Shown piece after piece: positions 1-9,061 of a stretch of DNA of 64,000 nt (within the stretch, counting starts at the first letter, position 1; each line of letters opens with the position of its first letter). A program made the position numbers and the translations under genes. Under the pieces are notes generated by a model. That model did no database searches. It worked only from the letters and a program-made list of their open reading frames with translations, and was not told the DNA's origin. Source of the stretch: Nocardioides sp. HDW12B (GTDB taxonomy: Bacteria > Actinomycetota > Actinomycetes > Propionibacteriales > Nocardioidaceae); assembly GCF_011299595.1 (NCBI RefSeq), contig NZ_CP049867.1:124001-188000 (forward strand), in the 5' to 3' direction.

Positions 1-1673
1 ACCTCCGCGCCGGGTCGACCCAGATCGACGACTTCGGCGGCTTCGTGCCCGGCCAGGCCCAGGTGCCGGAGTGGACCGGCGACGCGGGTGCGGCGTACCA
101 CGCGGACATCCGTCCGCAGGGCCGTCAGGCCGACGCGATGTCGCTCGCGCTGCGCAACGTCGCCCACCGGGTGCTGCGGCACGCCGACCAGCTCACGGCG
201 CTGGTGCGCGACCACGAGGACCTGGTGACCGACCGGACGCGCCTCAACGAGACCGTCATCGCCTTCAACGCCGGCATCGACGGCTCGCCCGCGGCGCAGG
301 TGCCCGCGCTGCAGGAGCGGTCGCGCGAGCTGACCGGGCAGGTCTCGTCCCTCAACGGCCGGATCTCGTCGTGGAAGCAGCGGCTGGCCACCGAGGAGAG
401 CGAGATGCGCGAGGCCTTCCGCGGCGCGCTCACCCTCGAGCAGGTGGACCAGCGCTGGGGCGGGGTGGCCGACCCCGCCGACGCCGCCCTGGCCCGCCGC
501 CCGCCCTCGGGCGCCTCGCCGACCGACGTCAACGCCTGGTGGGACTCGCTCACCGAGGCCGAGCAGCAGGCCATCATGGCGGCCGCGCCCGGCAGCATCG
601 GCAACCTCGACGGCATCCCCGCCTCCGCGCGCGACGAGGCCAACCGGGTCTCGCTGTCGCGCGACCTCCACGAGCTGGAGATGCTCGAGGAGGCCGGCAC
701 GATCACGTACGACGAGCGCCAGCTGCTCGAGAACGCCCGAGCGGCCCGCGACGCGATCGAGAACGCCGAGGGACGGATCGACCCGCAGACGCTCGAGCCG
801 GTCGACAGCATCCTCTACATGTACGACCCCGGTGCGTTCGGCGGCGACGGGCGCATGGCACTGACGTACGGCGACCCGGACACGGCTGACCACGTCAGCG
901 TGCACGTCCCGGGCATGACCACCGACATGACCAGCGCGGTCGGCAACGGCGACGACGCCTGGGCGGCCTACGCCGCCTCACGCTCGGACACCACCGACAC
1001 CGTGGCGACGATCGCCTGGATCGGTTATGACGCTCCTGACAATTATGTGTTCAACGGGGGCGGGCTCGACATCCTCCAGGTGGCGGGCGAGGGTCTGGCC
1101 GAGGACGGCGGCGCGCGCCTTGCCGACACCATGGCCGGTCTCGACGCCATCCGTGACGACGACCCGCACGTGACCGTGGTGGGCCACAGCTACGGCTCGA
1201 CCACCACGGCGCACGGAGCGGCCGACGAGGGGCTCAGCGGCGTCGACGACATCGTGCTCATCGGGTCCCCGGGCGCCGGCGACGACAACCGGGCCGACGA
1301 CCTCGGCGTCGACGAGGACAACGTCTGGGTCGGCACCAACAGCTCCGACCCGGTCAGCTACCTCGGCGACGAGGGCTACGTCGGCGGCATCGGCACGCTC
1401 GGCCACGACCCGGCGGACCGCGACTTCGGCGGCACCCGCTTCCAGGCTGAGGACACCGAGCGCTTCGACGGCTACAACTACTCGATCGACCAGCACACGT
1501 CCTACTACGAGCAGAACTCCGAGTCGCTCTACAACATCAGCCAGATCATCACCGGCCAGACCGACGACGTGCAGTCCGCCGAGGTGCGCTACGACCCCTG
1601 GTACTGGGAGGTCGTCGACCCCGAGGCCGACCGCGACGTCACCAACCCCGACACCGGGTCGTGGGAGGAGTGA
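1..1673 (+). CDS. DUF1023-type alpha/beta hydrolase, 5' end outside window
   Basis: The frame is open from base 3 with no stop, and residues typical of a WXG-like helical N-terminus precede the GTG at 45, so the true start lies upstream of the window. The N-terminal third is helical and charged (likely coiled coil). The C-terminal half is an alpha/beta hydrolase with the nucleophile elbow GHSYGS (Ser codon 1188-1190), a likely acid in SSDPVSYLGDE and a late His in DQHTSYYEQNS. This arrangement matches the actinobacterial DUF1023 hydrolases, which are often next to WXG100/ESX-like genes; the substrate is unknown. It overlaps the next gene by one base (TGATG), so the two are co-translated. Confidence 0.85.
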   Translation, partial: LRAGSTQIDDFGGFVPGQAQVPEWTGDAGAAYHADIRPQGRQADAMSLALRNVAHRVLRHADQLTALVRDHEDLVTDRTRLNETVIAFNAGIDGSPAAQVPALQERSRELTGQVSSLNGRISSWKQRLATEESEMREAFRGALTLEQVDQRWGGVADPADAALARRPPSGASPTDVNAWWDSLTEAEQQAIMAAAPGSIGNLDGIPASARDEANRVSLSRDLHELEMLEEAGTITYDERQLLENARAARDAIENAEGRIDPQTLEPVDSILYMYDPGAFGGDGRMALTYGDPDTADHVSVHVPGMTTDMTSAVGNGDDAWAAYAASRSDTTDTVATIAWIGYDAPDNYVFNGGGLDILQVAGEGLAEDGGARLADTMAGLDAIRDDDPHVTVVGHSYGSTTTAHGAADEGLSGVDDIVLIGSPGAGDDNRADDLGVDEDNVWVGTNSSDPVSYLGDEGYVGGIGTLGHDPADRDFGGTRFQAEDTERFDGYNYSIDQHTSYYEQNSESLYNISQIITGQTDDVQSAEVRYDPWYWEVVDPEADRDVTNPDTGSWEE

Positions 1674-2281
1674 TGCGGCCCCTCGCTCGGCGTACGACGG
1701 GAGGGGCGCGCGCCGCAGCCGCGTGCCTGCTGGTCCTCGGAACCGTGGCGGGGTGCGGCGGCGGGGACGAGCCCGGCGACCCCCCGGCCTCGGCCGGCTC
1801 GGGCGACGAGCTCGACGGCGACCAGCTGCGCGCCGCCGTCGAGGAGGACCAGGGCTCCGTCGACCGGCTGACCGAGGAGGTCGCACCCGTGCTCGCCGAG
1901 GCCGTGGGCGGTCGGGTGCTGGGCGCCTACGGCAACGTCGAGGGCTGCAACGGCGGCTCGTTCGAGGGCTCGACCGCCTACGGCTACCAGGTGCAGGGAA
2001 GGCTCGTCGGCTTCACCGCCACCGACCAGGCCGACGTCGCCGCTGACGTCGAGTCCGCGCTGGCCGACGCCGGCTGGACCGGGACCGAGGTCATCGAGAC
2101 CACCCCCGGCCGCACCGGGGTCGAGGGCTCCAGCGGCGGGGCCCAGGTCAACCTGACGCTGAGCGACGAGCTGCCCGGCGCGCTGTTCACGGTGCGCGGG
2201 CGCTGCCTGCCGGTGACCGACGACGGCCGCGAGGCCGTGACCGACCTGACCGGGTCGCGCGAGGTCATCGCTAAGCAGTGA
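1673..2281 (+). CDS. putative secreted lipoprotein
   Basis: The protein has 202 residues. The N-terminus is basic (MRPLARRTT) followed by a hydrophobic stretch and a lipobox ending VAGC, so it is probably a lipid-anchored surface protein. The ATG overlaps the stop of the upstream hydrolase and is preceded by GGAGGAG inside that gene, which decides this start over the GTG at 1661. The mature part is acidic, with two cysteines (EGCNGG and GRCLP) that could form a disulfide. I do not recognise a named domain; co-translation suggests it works with the upstream hydrolase. Confidence 0.75.
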   Translation: MRPLARRTTGGARAAAACLLVLGTVAGCGGGDEPGDPPASAGSGDELDGDQLRAAVEEDQGSVDRLTEEVAPVLAEAVGGRVLGAYGNVEGCNGGSFEGSTAYGYQVQGRLVGFTATDQADVAADVESALADAGWTGTEVIETTPGRTGVEGSSGGAQVNLTLSDELPGALFTVRGRCLPVTDDGREAVTDLTGSREVIAKQ

Positions 2282-2294
2282 CGCCTCGCGTCAC
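2278..2294. terminator. short hairpin over both convergent stop codons
   Basis: GTGACGC-CTC-GCGTCAC forms a 7-bp stem with a 3-nt loop. It contains the stop codon of the lipoprotein gene and the stop codon of the M15 peptidase gene on the other strand, so it could serve as a compact bidirectional terminator. It has no T tract. Confidence 0.4.
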
Positions 2295-3217
2295 CCGCCG
2301 GTGAGCGAGAAGTGCTGGTAGTCCTTCAGCGACCGGTAGTCGCCACCCCACTGCCAGCCGACCGCGGCGAAGGCCGCCACCACGGGGCCGCCGGCGCGCA
2401 CGAGGCCGGGCGCGCGACGGTCGCGGTCGAGGTACGCCGACGCGAGCTCGGGCAGCACCAGCTCACCCCGGACGTAGGGGTTCTGGAACGGGTTGACGTC
2501 GACCGCGCGGCCGTAGGCGTGCTCGGAGTACGACGTGCCGCCGGTGACCGGGCGGCACACGAACGCCCCGGTGTTGTTGCCGTCGCCGGTGGGTGGGGCG
2601 TCGAGCTCGTCGCGTCGGGTGATCCGCAGCTCCTCGAGCGGGAAGCGGGCCCGCCAGAGCCGCGCGAACACCGTCGTGAGGTCGTCGGCCACGTCGGCCG
2701 CCACCAGCAGCTCGCCGGTGTGCCGCTCGCCGTCGAAGCCGCGGAAGGCGACCCGCAGCCAGCGGAGGTCGCTCCGGGCGACCGGGCAGGCGGGCTGCCA
2801 CGTCGAGCGGGCGATCACGGCGTCGGGGACCCGGGTCGTGCGAGCCGCGAAGCCGTCCCCGGGCAGGGGGTCCAGGGTGTCGGGCAGCGTGAACCGTCGG
2901 GTGCGGAGCTCCGGCGGGGTGGGACGGGCGGCGGCGTACCCGTCCGGGCCCTCGGGCAGCACCCGCGTGCCCAGCCAGGGCGGCGGCACGGTCCCGGGCG
3001 CCGGGTCGGGCGCCGGGTCGGGCGCCGGGTCGGGCGTGCGCCCGGGTGCCGGCGCCCCCGGCGGCTCGGAGCGCTCGGAGCGCTCGGAGCGCTCGGCCCG
3101 ATCAGGCCGTCCGGAGGGCGGATCGGAGCGAGGGTCGTCCCCGGAGCCGCCCGGCGAGCAGCCGCCCAGGACCACGACGAGCAGCGTCGCGAGCACCGAC
3201 CTGCCGGGGGACCCCAT
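2291..3217 (-). CDS. M15-type D-alanyl-D-alanine carboxypeptidase-like lipoprotein
   Basis: The 308-residue product starts with a signal peptide and lipobox (VLGGC), followed by a low-complexity linker of repeated RSE and PDPA units (residues about 28-75). The C-terminal domain carries the M15/extensin-like zinc motif SEHAYGRAVDVNPFQNP and a final DYQHFSLTG, which supply the His/Asp/His zinc ligands of LAS-type peptidases. It likely trims peptidoglycan stem peptides outside the membrane. The M15 call rests on these motifs; the exact specificity is not visible. The gene converges on the upstream lipoprotein gene with only 9 bp between stops. Confidence 0.8.
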   Translation of the reverse strand: MGSPGRSVLATLLVVVLGGCSPGGSGDDPRSDPPSGRPDRAERSERSERSEPPGAPAPGRTPDPAPDPAPDPAPGTVPPPWLGTRVLPEGPDGYAAARPTPPELRTRRFTLPDTLDPLPGDGFAARTTRVPDAVIARSTWQPACPVARSDLRWLRVAFRGFDGERHTGELLVAADVADDLTTVFARLWRARFPLEELRITRRDELDAPPTGDGNNTGAFVCRPVTGGTSYSEHAYGRAVDVNPFQNPYVRGELVLPELASAYLDRDRRAPGLVRAGGPVVAAFAAVGWQWGGDYRSLKDYQHFSLTGG

Positions 3218-3297
3218 GGCGCCCAGGGTAGGTCGGTGCGCGTGCGGCGGATCGAGGTCGCCGGGCGGATCGGACCCACCGCGCGACCGGGGCCGGC

Positions 3298-5082
3298 TCA
3301 GGTGCCGGCGAGCGGGAGGGTCAGCACCGCCGGGGCGTCCGCGGCGACCCGGACCGGCACGCCCCAGTCCTGCTGGTGCAGGTGGCAGGCCGCGCCCTCA
3401 CCACCCGCCTCGTCGCAGGAGGCGGCCCGGGCGGCGACGTGCAGCACGCCGTCGCCGACGGCCGGGTCGAGCACGAGCCGCCGGGTCAGCTCGGTGCCCC
3501 GGCCCTCGCCCTCACGGATCAGCTGCGCCGGGGTGGCGGAGACCAGCAGCTGCGACGGCGGTCCGAAGCGGTCGTCGACCTTCTGCCCCGGCGGCGGCGT
3601 GAAGTCGACGACGAGCTCGACGGTGGCCCCGACCTCGGTCACCGGCCGCTGGGTGGTGTGGGCGAAGCCGTCGACGCGGGCGTGCGCCCCGAGCGGTACG
3701 GCGGTCAGCCGGTGGGCGGTGGACTCCACCACGACCAGCCGGTCCCCGTCGACGTAGGCCGCGGAGGGCTCGGCCAGCCCGGTGGCCAGTGTCGTGGCCT
3801 GGCCGTCGGCGATCCGGCGGACGGCGCCGTTGTAGGTGTCGCAGACGGCCACCGAGCCGTCGGGCAGCGCGGTCACCCCGAGCGGGTGCTGGAGCAGGGC
3901 CTGGTCGGTGGCGCCGTCGCGGAAGCCGAAGTCGAAGAGCCCGGTGCCCACGACGGTGTGCACCGACCCGTCCTCGACGTACCGCACGCTCGAGGACTCG
4001 CTGTCGGCCAGCCACAACCGGTCGCCGGCCGCCGCGAGCCCCGACGTCTGCGCGAACCACGCGTCCGCGAGCGGGCCGTCGAGCAGGCCCTCGTTGGTCG
4101 TGCCGGCGGCCACCGCGCACGCGCCGGTCCGGGGGTCGAAGGTCCACAGCTGGTGCACGCCCGCCATCGCCACCCACGCCCGGTCCTGCCACCACGCGAC
4201 CGACCAGGGTGAGGAGAGCCGACCGTCCTGCCCGGGGGCGCCGGGGAACAGCTGATCGCCGGTGCCGGCGACCGTCGACACGACGCCGTCGGCGAGGCGC
4301 ACCCCGCGCAGCTCGTGGTTGACGGTGTCGGCGACGAGGACGTCGTAGCCGACGACCTCGGCGACCTCAGGCGGCAGCAGGCACAGGCCGTTGGGCTCGC
4401 TGAAGGCTGCCTCGCCGGGGCCGCCGTCGGCCAGTCCACGCTCGCCGGACCCGATCCGTCGGACCACGTCGAGGGTGCCGTCGAGCTCCACCAGCTGGTG
4501 GTGGCCCGCGTCGGCCACCAGCGCCCCGCCGCCGGGCAGCAGCACCGCGTCGGCCGGGAAGCGCAGGTCGCCGGGCACCGCCTCCGGCGCGACGTACGGC
4601 GAGCCCGCCGGCTGAAGCGTCCCCGTGGCGCGATGCTTTTCAGTCAGCTCGACAAGGAGTCGGTCGATCGCGTGCACGTGCCCCTCGCCGGCGTAGGTCG
4701 CGACGACGTACCCCTCGGGGTCGACCAGCACCAGCGTCGGCCACGCGCGGGCGGTGTAGGCCTGCCACGTGACGAGCTCCGGGTCGTCGAGCACCGGGTG
4801 GTGCACCTCGTAGCGCTCCACCGCGGCCGCCAGCGCCTCCGGGTCGGCCTCGTGGACGAACTTGGGGGAGTGCACCCCCACGACGACGAGCTCCTCGGCG
4901 TACGTCTCCTCCAGCGGGCGCAGCTCGTCGAGGACGTGCAGGCAGTTCACGCAGCAGAAGGCCCAGAAGTCCAGGAGCAGGAAGCGACCACGGAAGTCGG
5001 CGAGGGCGAGGTCGCGGCCGCCGGTGTTGAGCCACCCCCGTCCCCGCAGCTCGGGGGCCCGGACGTGCGCACGCGTGCTCAT
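3298..5082 (-). CDS. thioredoxin-like protein with NHL beta-propeller
   Basis: The 594-residue product begins with a TlpA/thioredoxin fold containing CVNC (Cys44 and Cys47 in the local LLDFWAFCCVNC) and then a long run of NHL-type repeats (motifs such as FSEPNGLCLL, LLQHPLGVTALPDGS, CDTYNGAVRRI). This is the architecture of the NHL-repeat thioredoxin family (NHLRC2-like). A role in disulfide handling or redox sensing is inferred. I chose the ATG at 5080-5082 because the longer reading frame upstream runs into the divergent oxidase region and has no homology-like features. No signal peptide is seen, so it is probably cytoplasmic. Confidence 0.85.
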   Translation of the reverse strand: MSTRAHVRAPELRGRGWLNTGGRDLALADFRGRFLLLDFWAFCCVNCLHVLDELRPLEETYAEELVVVGVHSPKFVHEADPEALAAAVERYEVHHPVLDDPELVTWQAYTARAWPTLVLVDPEGYVVATYAGEGHVHAIDRLLVELTEKHRATGTLQPAGSPYVAPEAVPGDLRFPADAVLLPGGGALVADAGHHQLVELDGTLDVVRRIGSGERGLADGGPGEAAFSEPNGLCLLPPEVAEVVGYDVLVADTVNHELRGVRLADGVVSTVAGTGDQLFPGAPGQDGRLSSPWSVAWWQDRAWVAMAGVHQLWTFDPRTGACAVAAGTTNEGLLDGPLADAWFAQTSGLAAAGDRLWLADSESSSVRYVEDGSVHTVVGTGLFDFGFRDGATDQALLQHPLGVTALPDGSVAVCDTYNGAVRRIADGQATTLATGLAEPSAAYVDGDRLVVVESTAHRLTAVPLGAHARVDGFAHTTQRPVTEVGATVELVVDFTPPPGQKVDDRFGPPSQLLVSATPAQLIREGEGRGTELTRRLVLDPAVGDGVLHVAARAASCDEAGGEGAACHLHQQDWGVPVRVAADAPAVLTLPLAGT

Positions 5083-5176
5083 GGCTCCAGTGTCCCCGAC
5101 CGGACACGCCGCGGCTCCCGGCACCGGCCTCGCCGAGACCGCCGCCGCCGACCCCGGGACGACGTACGCTCCCGGC

Positions 5177-6700
5177 ATGCCCGGAACCCGGTGGAACACC
5201 ACGACCACCCGCCGCGGCGCCCTGGCGCTCGGCGGTGCCGCCGCGCTCACGGCCTGCTCGCCCGTCCCGCCGCGCGGCTCCGACCTCGGCGTCCGCGTCA
5301 GGGCCCGCGACTGGCGGCGCCTGGCCGGTGCGGTGCGCGGCACCCTGACCCGCCCCGGTGACGCCGGCTACCGCAACGCCCGCCTCGTCGAGAACCCGGC
5401 CTTCGACGCCGCCCGACCCCTCGCGGTGCTGTCGGTCCGCTCCGCGGCCGACGTCGCCACGGGGCTGGCGTTCGCGCGCGAGCACGGCGTCGAGGTGGCG
5501 CTGCGCTCCGGGGGCCACAGCTACCCCGGCTGGTCGGCCGGGGACGGACGGCTCGTCGTCGACGTGCGTCCGCTGGCGACGGTGCGCCCCACCGCGGACG
5601 GCACCGGGGCGGTGATCGGCGCCGGTGCCTCGCTGGCGCGCGTCTACGAGACGCTCGCCGACCGGGGCCGCGGCCTGGCCGCCGGATCCTGCCCCACGGT
5701 CGGCATCGCCGGGCTGACCCAGGGCGGCGGCATCGGCATCGTCGGTCGCGCGCACGGTCTGACCTGCGACGCCGTCACCGCGATGCAGGTCGTCACCGCC
5801 GCCGGCGAGGTCGTCACGGCCAGCGCGCAGCAGGAGCCCGACCTGTACTGGGCCCTGCGCGGGGGAGGCGGCGGCCACCTCGGCGTCGTCACCTCCTTCA
5901 CCGTCGACACCTTCGCCGCCCCCGCCGTCTCGACCGCGTTCCTGCAGTGGCCGCTCGCGGCGGCGGAGTCCGTCCTGCCGGCCTGGCAGGCGTGGGCACC
6001 GGCCGAGGACGCCCGCCTCTGGTCGACCCTGCGCGCCCTGTCGGGCACCGCCCACCGCGGCGGGCCGGTGCTGGCGCTGTCGGTGACCTGGACCGGTCCG
6101 GACACCGGGCTGGCCGCCCCGATGTCCCGCCTGCTCGCCGACGTCCCCCCTCCGACGGTGGACCGACGCCTGCGACGCACCTTCCGCGCCGTCACGCGGG
6201 CCTACGCCGGCTGCACCGACGTCCCCGTCGAGGACTGCCGATCCGCCCCGGCCGGCGCGCTCGCCCGCCGGCGCTTCGCCGCCACCTCGCACGTCGCCTA
6301 CGACCCGCTGCCGGAGCGCGACGTCGGTCTCCTGGTCGACCGGCTCGCCGACGCCCACGGCTCCGGCCTCGTGGAGGCCGGCATCTCCCTCGACGTGCTC
6401 GGCGGCAGGATCGCCGACCCGGCCCCCGGGGACACCGCGTTCGTGCACCGTCAGGCGCTGGCCACGGTGCAGTACACCGCCACCCACCTCGCCGACGACC
6501 GGCAGCGGGCGGTCGGCTTCGTGCGCGGGTCGCGCGCCGCGCTGACCCCGGCCTGGGGGGAGCACGCCTACGTCAACTACGCCGACGCCGCGGTCGGTGA
6601 CCACCGCACGGCGTACTTCGGGGCGAACGCGGTCCGCCTGGCCGCCGTGCGGCAGCGCTACGACCCGGACGGCTTCTTCACCCAGCCCCAGGGGTTCTGA
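5177..6700 (+). CDS. FAD-linked oxidase of the berberine-bridge type, Tat-exported
   Basis: The 507-residue protein has a twin-arginine signal (TTRRGALALGG) and a Cys at residue 27 after ALTA, so it may be a Tat-exported lipoprotein. The PCMH FAD domain carries RSGGHSYPGWS (His114) and GSCPTVGIAGLTQGGG (Cys172), the two residues that attach FAD bicovalently in berberine-bridge enzymes. The C-terminal BBE segment is complete (YVNYADA...YDPDGFF). It probably oxidises a small alcohol, sugar or aromatic substrate outside the membrane; the substrate cannot be read from sequence. It is divergent from the NHL/thioredoxin gene, 94 bp apart. Confidence 0.88.
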   Translation: MPGTRWNTTTTRRGALALGGAAALTACSPVPPRGSDLGVRVRARDWRRLAGAVRGTLTRPGDAGYRNARLVENPAFDAARPLAVLSVRSAADVATGLAFAREHGVEVALRSGGHSYPGWSAGDGRLVVDVRPLATVRPTADGTGAVIGAGASLARVYETLADRGRGLAAGSCPTVGIAGLTQGGGIGIVGRAHGLTCDAVTAMQVVTAAGEVVTASAQQEPDLYWALRGGGGGHLGVVTSFTVDTFAAPAVSTAFLQWPLAAAESVLPAWQAWAPAEDARLWSTLRALSGTAHRGGPVLALSVTWTGPDTGLAAPMSRLLADVPPPTVDRRLRRTFRAVTRAYAGCTDVPVEDCRSAPAGALARRRFAATSHVAYDPLPERDVGLLVDRLADAHGSGLVEAGISLDVLGGRIADPAPGDTAFVHRQALATVQYTATHLADDRQRAVGFVRGSRAALTPAWGEHAYVNYADAAVGDHRTAYFGANAVRLAAVRQRYDPDGFFTQPQGF

Positions 6701-6737
6701 GGCGGCCCGAACCCCTCGCCGGCCCTACGCTGGTGCG

Positions 6738-7322
6738 GTGACCACCGCCCCCGCCGACGTGCCCGTGACGGTCTCGATCACCCGCCGGGTCGACCCGGAG
6801 CACCAGGCCGAGATGGTGGCGTGGGTCCGCTCCGGCTCGCTGCTGGCCGAGCGCTTCGAGGGCTTCCTCGGCACCGGCTGGGTCCGACCCGGGCGCGACT
6901 CGGAGGTCTGGCACATGCTCTACCGCTTCGACAGCGGCGAGGCCTTGGCGCGGTGGGAGGCCTCGGACCAGCGCCGCTGGTGGCTGAGCTCGGCGCAGGG
7001 CATCGTCGAGGACACCCGGGTGGAGCGGCTGACCGGCATCGAGGGCTGGTTCGACCCGCCGGAGGAGTACGCCGTCGAGCAGCTCACCCCGACGCGTCCG
7101 CCCCGGTGGAAGCAGGCGGTGATGATCTGGTTCGCGTTCTTCCCGCTCAGCCTGGCCGTCACCGTGCTCGCGGGCTGGCTCGTGCCGGACCTGGCCGTCG
7201 TGCCCCGCGTCCTGCTGAGCACCATCGTGATGACCCCGGTCATGACCTACCTCGTGCTGCCGTTCCTCACGACCCGCCTCGAGTGGTGGCTGCACGGTCG
7301 TCCCGCGCCCTGGCGGCGGTGA
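6738..7322 (+). CDS. ABM-domain protein with two C-terminal membrane helices
   Basis: The 194-residue product has an N-terminal antibiotic-biosynthesis-monooxygenase ferredoxin-like fold (VTVSITRRVDPEHQAEMVAW, later FEGFLGTGWVRP and WHMLYRFDS) and two hydrophobic segments near the end (MIWFAFFPLSLAVTVLAGWL and VLLSTIVMTPVMTYLVLPFL). Such membrane-anchored ABM proteins are common in actinobacteria; their reaction is not known. The GTG at 6738 is chosen because homology-like sequence begins just after it. It lies 37 bp after the oxidase gene and may be co-transcribed. Confidence 0.75.
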   Translation: MTTAPADVPVTVSITRRVDPEHQAEMVAWVRSGSLLAERFEGFLGTGWVRPGRDSEVWHMLYRFDSGEALARWEASDQRRWWLSSAQGIVEDTRVERLTGIEGWFDPPEEYAVEQLTPTRPPRWKQAVMIWFAFFPLSLAVTVLAGWLVPDLAVVPRVLLSTIVMTPVMTYLVLPFLTTRLEWWLHGRPAPWRR

Positions 7323-7372
7323 CGCGGCCACCCGGGGGCCTGGGAGACTGGAGCCACCCGACGAGGAGACCC

Positions 7373-7738
7373 ATGTCGACCCCACCGCCGCCGCGCCGCG
7401 CCCGGCACCTGATGGACCCGAACGCCCCGCGCCCGGTCGCCGGTGGCCCGGGCTCCGCCAAGCCGGGGATGAGCATCACCTCGGTCCAGCGCTGGGTGCT
7501 GACCGCGCTGGTCGTCACCACCGTCGAGCACTTCGCGCTCGCCTTCGTTCTCGGCGCCGCCTCGATCGACGACAGCCGGGTGGCCGAGCGCGTCGTGCTG
7601 CTGGTGCTGGCGGCGGTGGTCGGCGTGCTCGGCGTCGTCTCGGCGTTCCTGCTGCACCAGCGCAGCCCGGTCTCGTGGTGGCTGCCGCTCGGCCTGCTGC
7701 CCGCCCTCCTCGGCGCCGCGTGGGTGTTCTCGAGCTGA
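7373..7738 (+). CDS. small three-helix membrane protein of unknown function
   Basis: The 121-residue protein has a Pro/Arg-rich cytoplasmic N-terminus and three predicted membrane helices (from about residues 41-63, 72-94 and 100-119). The ATG at 7373 follows ACGAGGAGAC, a good ribosome site. I see no recognisable family motif. It sits between the ABM protein and the App1 phosphatase on the same strand. Confidence 0.65.
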   Translation: MSTPPPPRRARHLMDPNAPRPVAGGPGSAKPGMSITSVQRWVLTALVVTTVEHFALAFVLGAASIDDSRVAERVVLLVLAAVVGVLGVVSAFLLHQRSPVSWWLPLGLLPALLGAAWVFSS

Positions 7739-7802
7739 CCGCATGCCCCTGCCCGCGGCATCCCCCCTGCCGCTGGGCGCCCGGGTGCGACAGGATGCCC
7801 GG

Positions 7803-8843
7803 ATGAGGATCCCCGATCGGCTCCGCGTGCGCCCCCGCGACGTCCGCGCCGTCGACGAGGCGGTGAAGTCGGTCGTCGGGGGACGGCTCTCGCGCCACGG
7901 CTGGGTGCCCCGGGTGCTGGCCTACCCCGGGTACGGCGGCGACGGCTGGGTCCGCGTCCTGGCCCGCGTGCTGCTCGCCCCGGAGGGCATGACGTCCAGC
8001 GACGAGCAGATCGTCCGCGGCTTCACCCGCTTCGTGGTGCTGCCGACCGAGGGCGTCGAGGTGCGGATCCGCGTCGGGGACCGGGTGCACGTGGTGCTCT
8101 CCAGCACCCAGGGGTACGTCGACGTCCGCCTCGACTCCGACCTGCCGCCCGGCTGGCACGACGTCGAGCTCGTGGTCGCCGACAACCCGCCGGTCGTCAC
8201 GCAGGTGCGGGTCGTGGGGCCGGAGACCACCCTGGGCCTGGTCAGCGACATCGACGACACCGTGATCGTCACGATGCTGCCGCGACCGCTGCTGGCCTTC
8301 CGCAACACGTTCCTGCTGCGCGAGACCGACCGCGACGCCGTCCCGGGCATGGCCGCGCTCTACCGCGACGTCGTGGCCGCCGAGCCGGACGTCTTCGTCG
8401 TCTACGTCTCCACCGGGGCGTGGAACGTCGCCGGCGTGCTGCGCCGTTTCCTGCAGCGCAACGGCTACCCGGCGGGGCCGCTGCTGATGACCGACTGGGG
8501 GCCGTCGGACGAGCAGTGGTTCCGTTCGGGCCAGGAGCACAAGCGCACCCAGCTCGACCGGCTCTTCGCCGAGCTGCCCCAGCTGTCGTGGCTGCTCGTC
8601 GGCGACGACGGTCAGCACGACGTCACGCTCTACGCCGAGGCCGTCGAGCGGCACCCCGGCCGGGTGCTCGCGGTGCTCATCCGCGAGCTGAGCGCCACCG
8701 AGCAGGTCGCCACCCACGGCAGCCCGGTGCGGTTCTCCCAACGCGTCCGCCCCGACACCGGCGGCGGCGTACCGGAGCTGCGGGCGCCCGACGGCACTGG
8801 TCTCGGGCTCGCCCTGCGCGCCCAGCGCATCGTCCTCCGCTGA
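7803..8843 (+). CDS. App1-type phosphatidate phosphatase domain protein (DUF2183)
   Basis: The 346-residue protein has the HAD-like App1 catalytic motif SDIDDTV (Asp149, Asp151, Thr153) and the downstream motifs FVVYVSTGAWNV, FKxG-like HKRTQLDRLF and LLVGDDGQHDVTLYAE, matching the DUF2183/App1 family. In yeast App1 dephosphorylates phosphatidate; bacterial members are uncharacterised, so a phosphatase role is the family inference. The ATG at 7803 fits the start of the conserved N-terminus better than the ATG 60 bp upstream. A long inverted repeat follows the stop. Confidence 0.85.
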   Translation: MRIPDRLRVRPRDVRAVDEAVKSVVGGRLSRHGWVPRVLAYPGYGGDGWVRVLARVLLAPEGMTSSDEQIVRGFTRFVVLPTEGVEVRIRVGDRVHVVLSSTQGYVDVRLDSDLPPGWHDVELVVADNPPVVTQVRVVGPETTLGLVSDIDDTVIVTMLPRPLLAFRNTFLLRETDRDAVPGMAALYRDVVAAEPDVFVVYVSTGAWNVAGVLRRFLQRNGYPAGPLLMTDWGPSDEQWFRSGQEHKRTQLDRLFAELPQLSWLLVGDDGQHDVTLYAEAVERHPGRVLAVLIRELSATEQVATHGSPVRFSQRVRPDTGGGVPELRAPDGTGLGLALRAQRIVLR

Positions 8844-8925
8844 CCACCCGAGCCACCCACCGCCGCGCCCCACCCACGCGACCCGCCCACGCGACTCGCC
8901 CACCCAACGGAACGAACCACCAACC

Positions 8926-9001
8926 GCATGTAACGCGGGGTTATGGACGCCCCACAAGGGTCACAACCCATGCGGCCCGTCCATAACCCCGCGTTACATG
9001 C
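8926..9001. repeat. long intergenic inverted repeat, 24-bp arms (family with 36469 copy)
   Basis: Two perfectly complementary 24-bp arms (8926-8949 and 8978-9001) enclose a 28-nt spacer. The arm core is CATGTAACGCGGGGTTATGG. It lies between the convergent App1 gene and the CNNM gene. The first 23 bp of the left arm recur exactly at 36469-36491. No T tract follows, so a classical intrinsic terminator is unlikely, although a bidirectional terminator role is possible. Confidence 0.85.
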
Positions 9002-9011
9002 AGGTTTTGCT

Positions 9012-9058
9012 GGGTTGGGTTGGGCTGGGAGGCCGGGGTGGGTTGGGGTGGGGAGGGG
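9012..9058 (+). other. G-quadruplex-capable G-run tract
   Basis: The plus strand holds eight runs of three or more G separated by 1-5 bases (for example GGGTTGGGTTGGGCTGGG). This satisfies the usual G4 pattern several times over. It lies directly after the inverted repeat and ends 4 bases before the stop codon of the minus-strand CNNM gene. Confidence 0.6.
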
Positions 9059-9061
9059 CGG

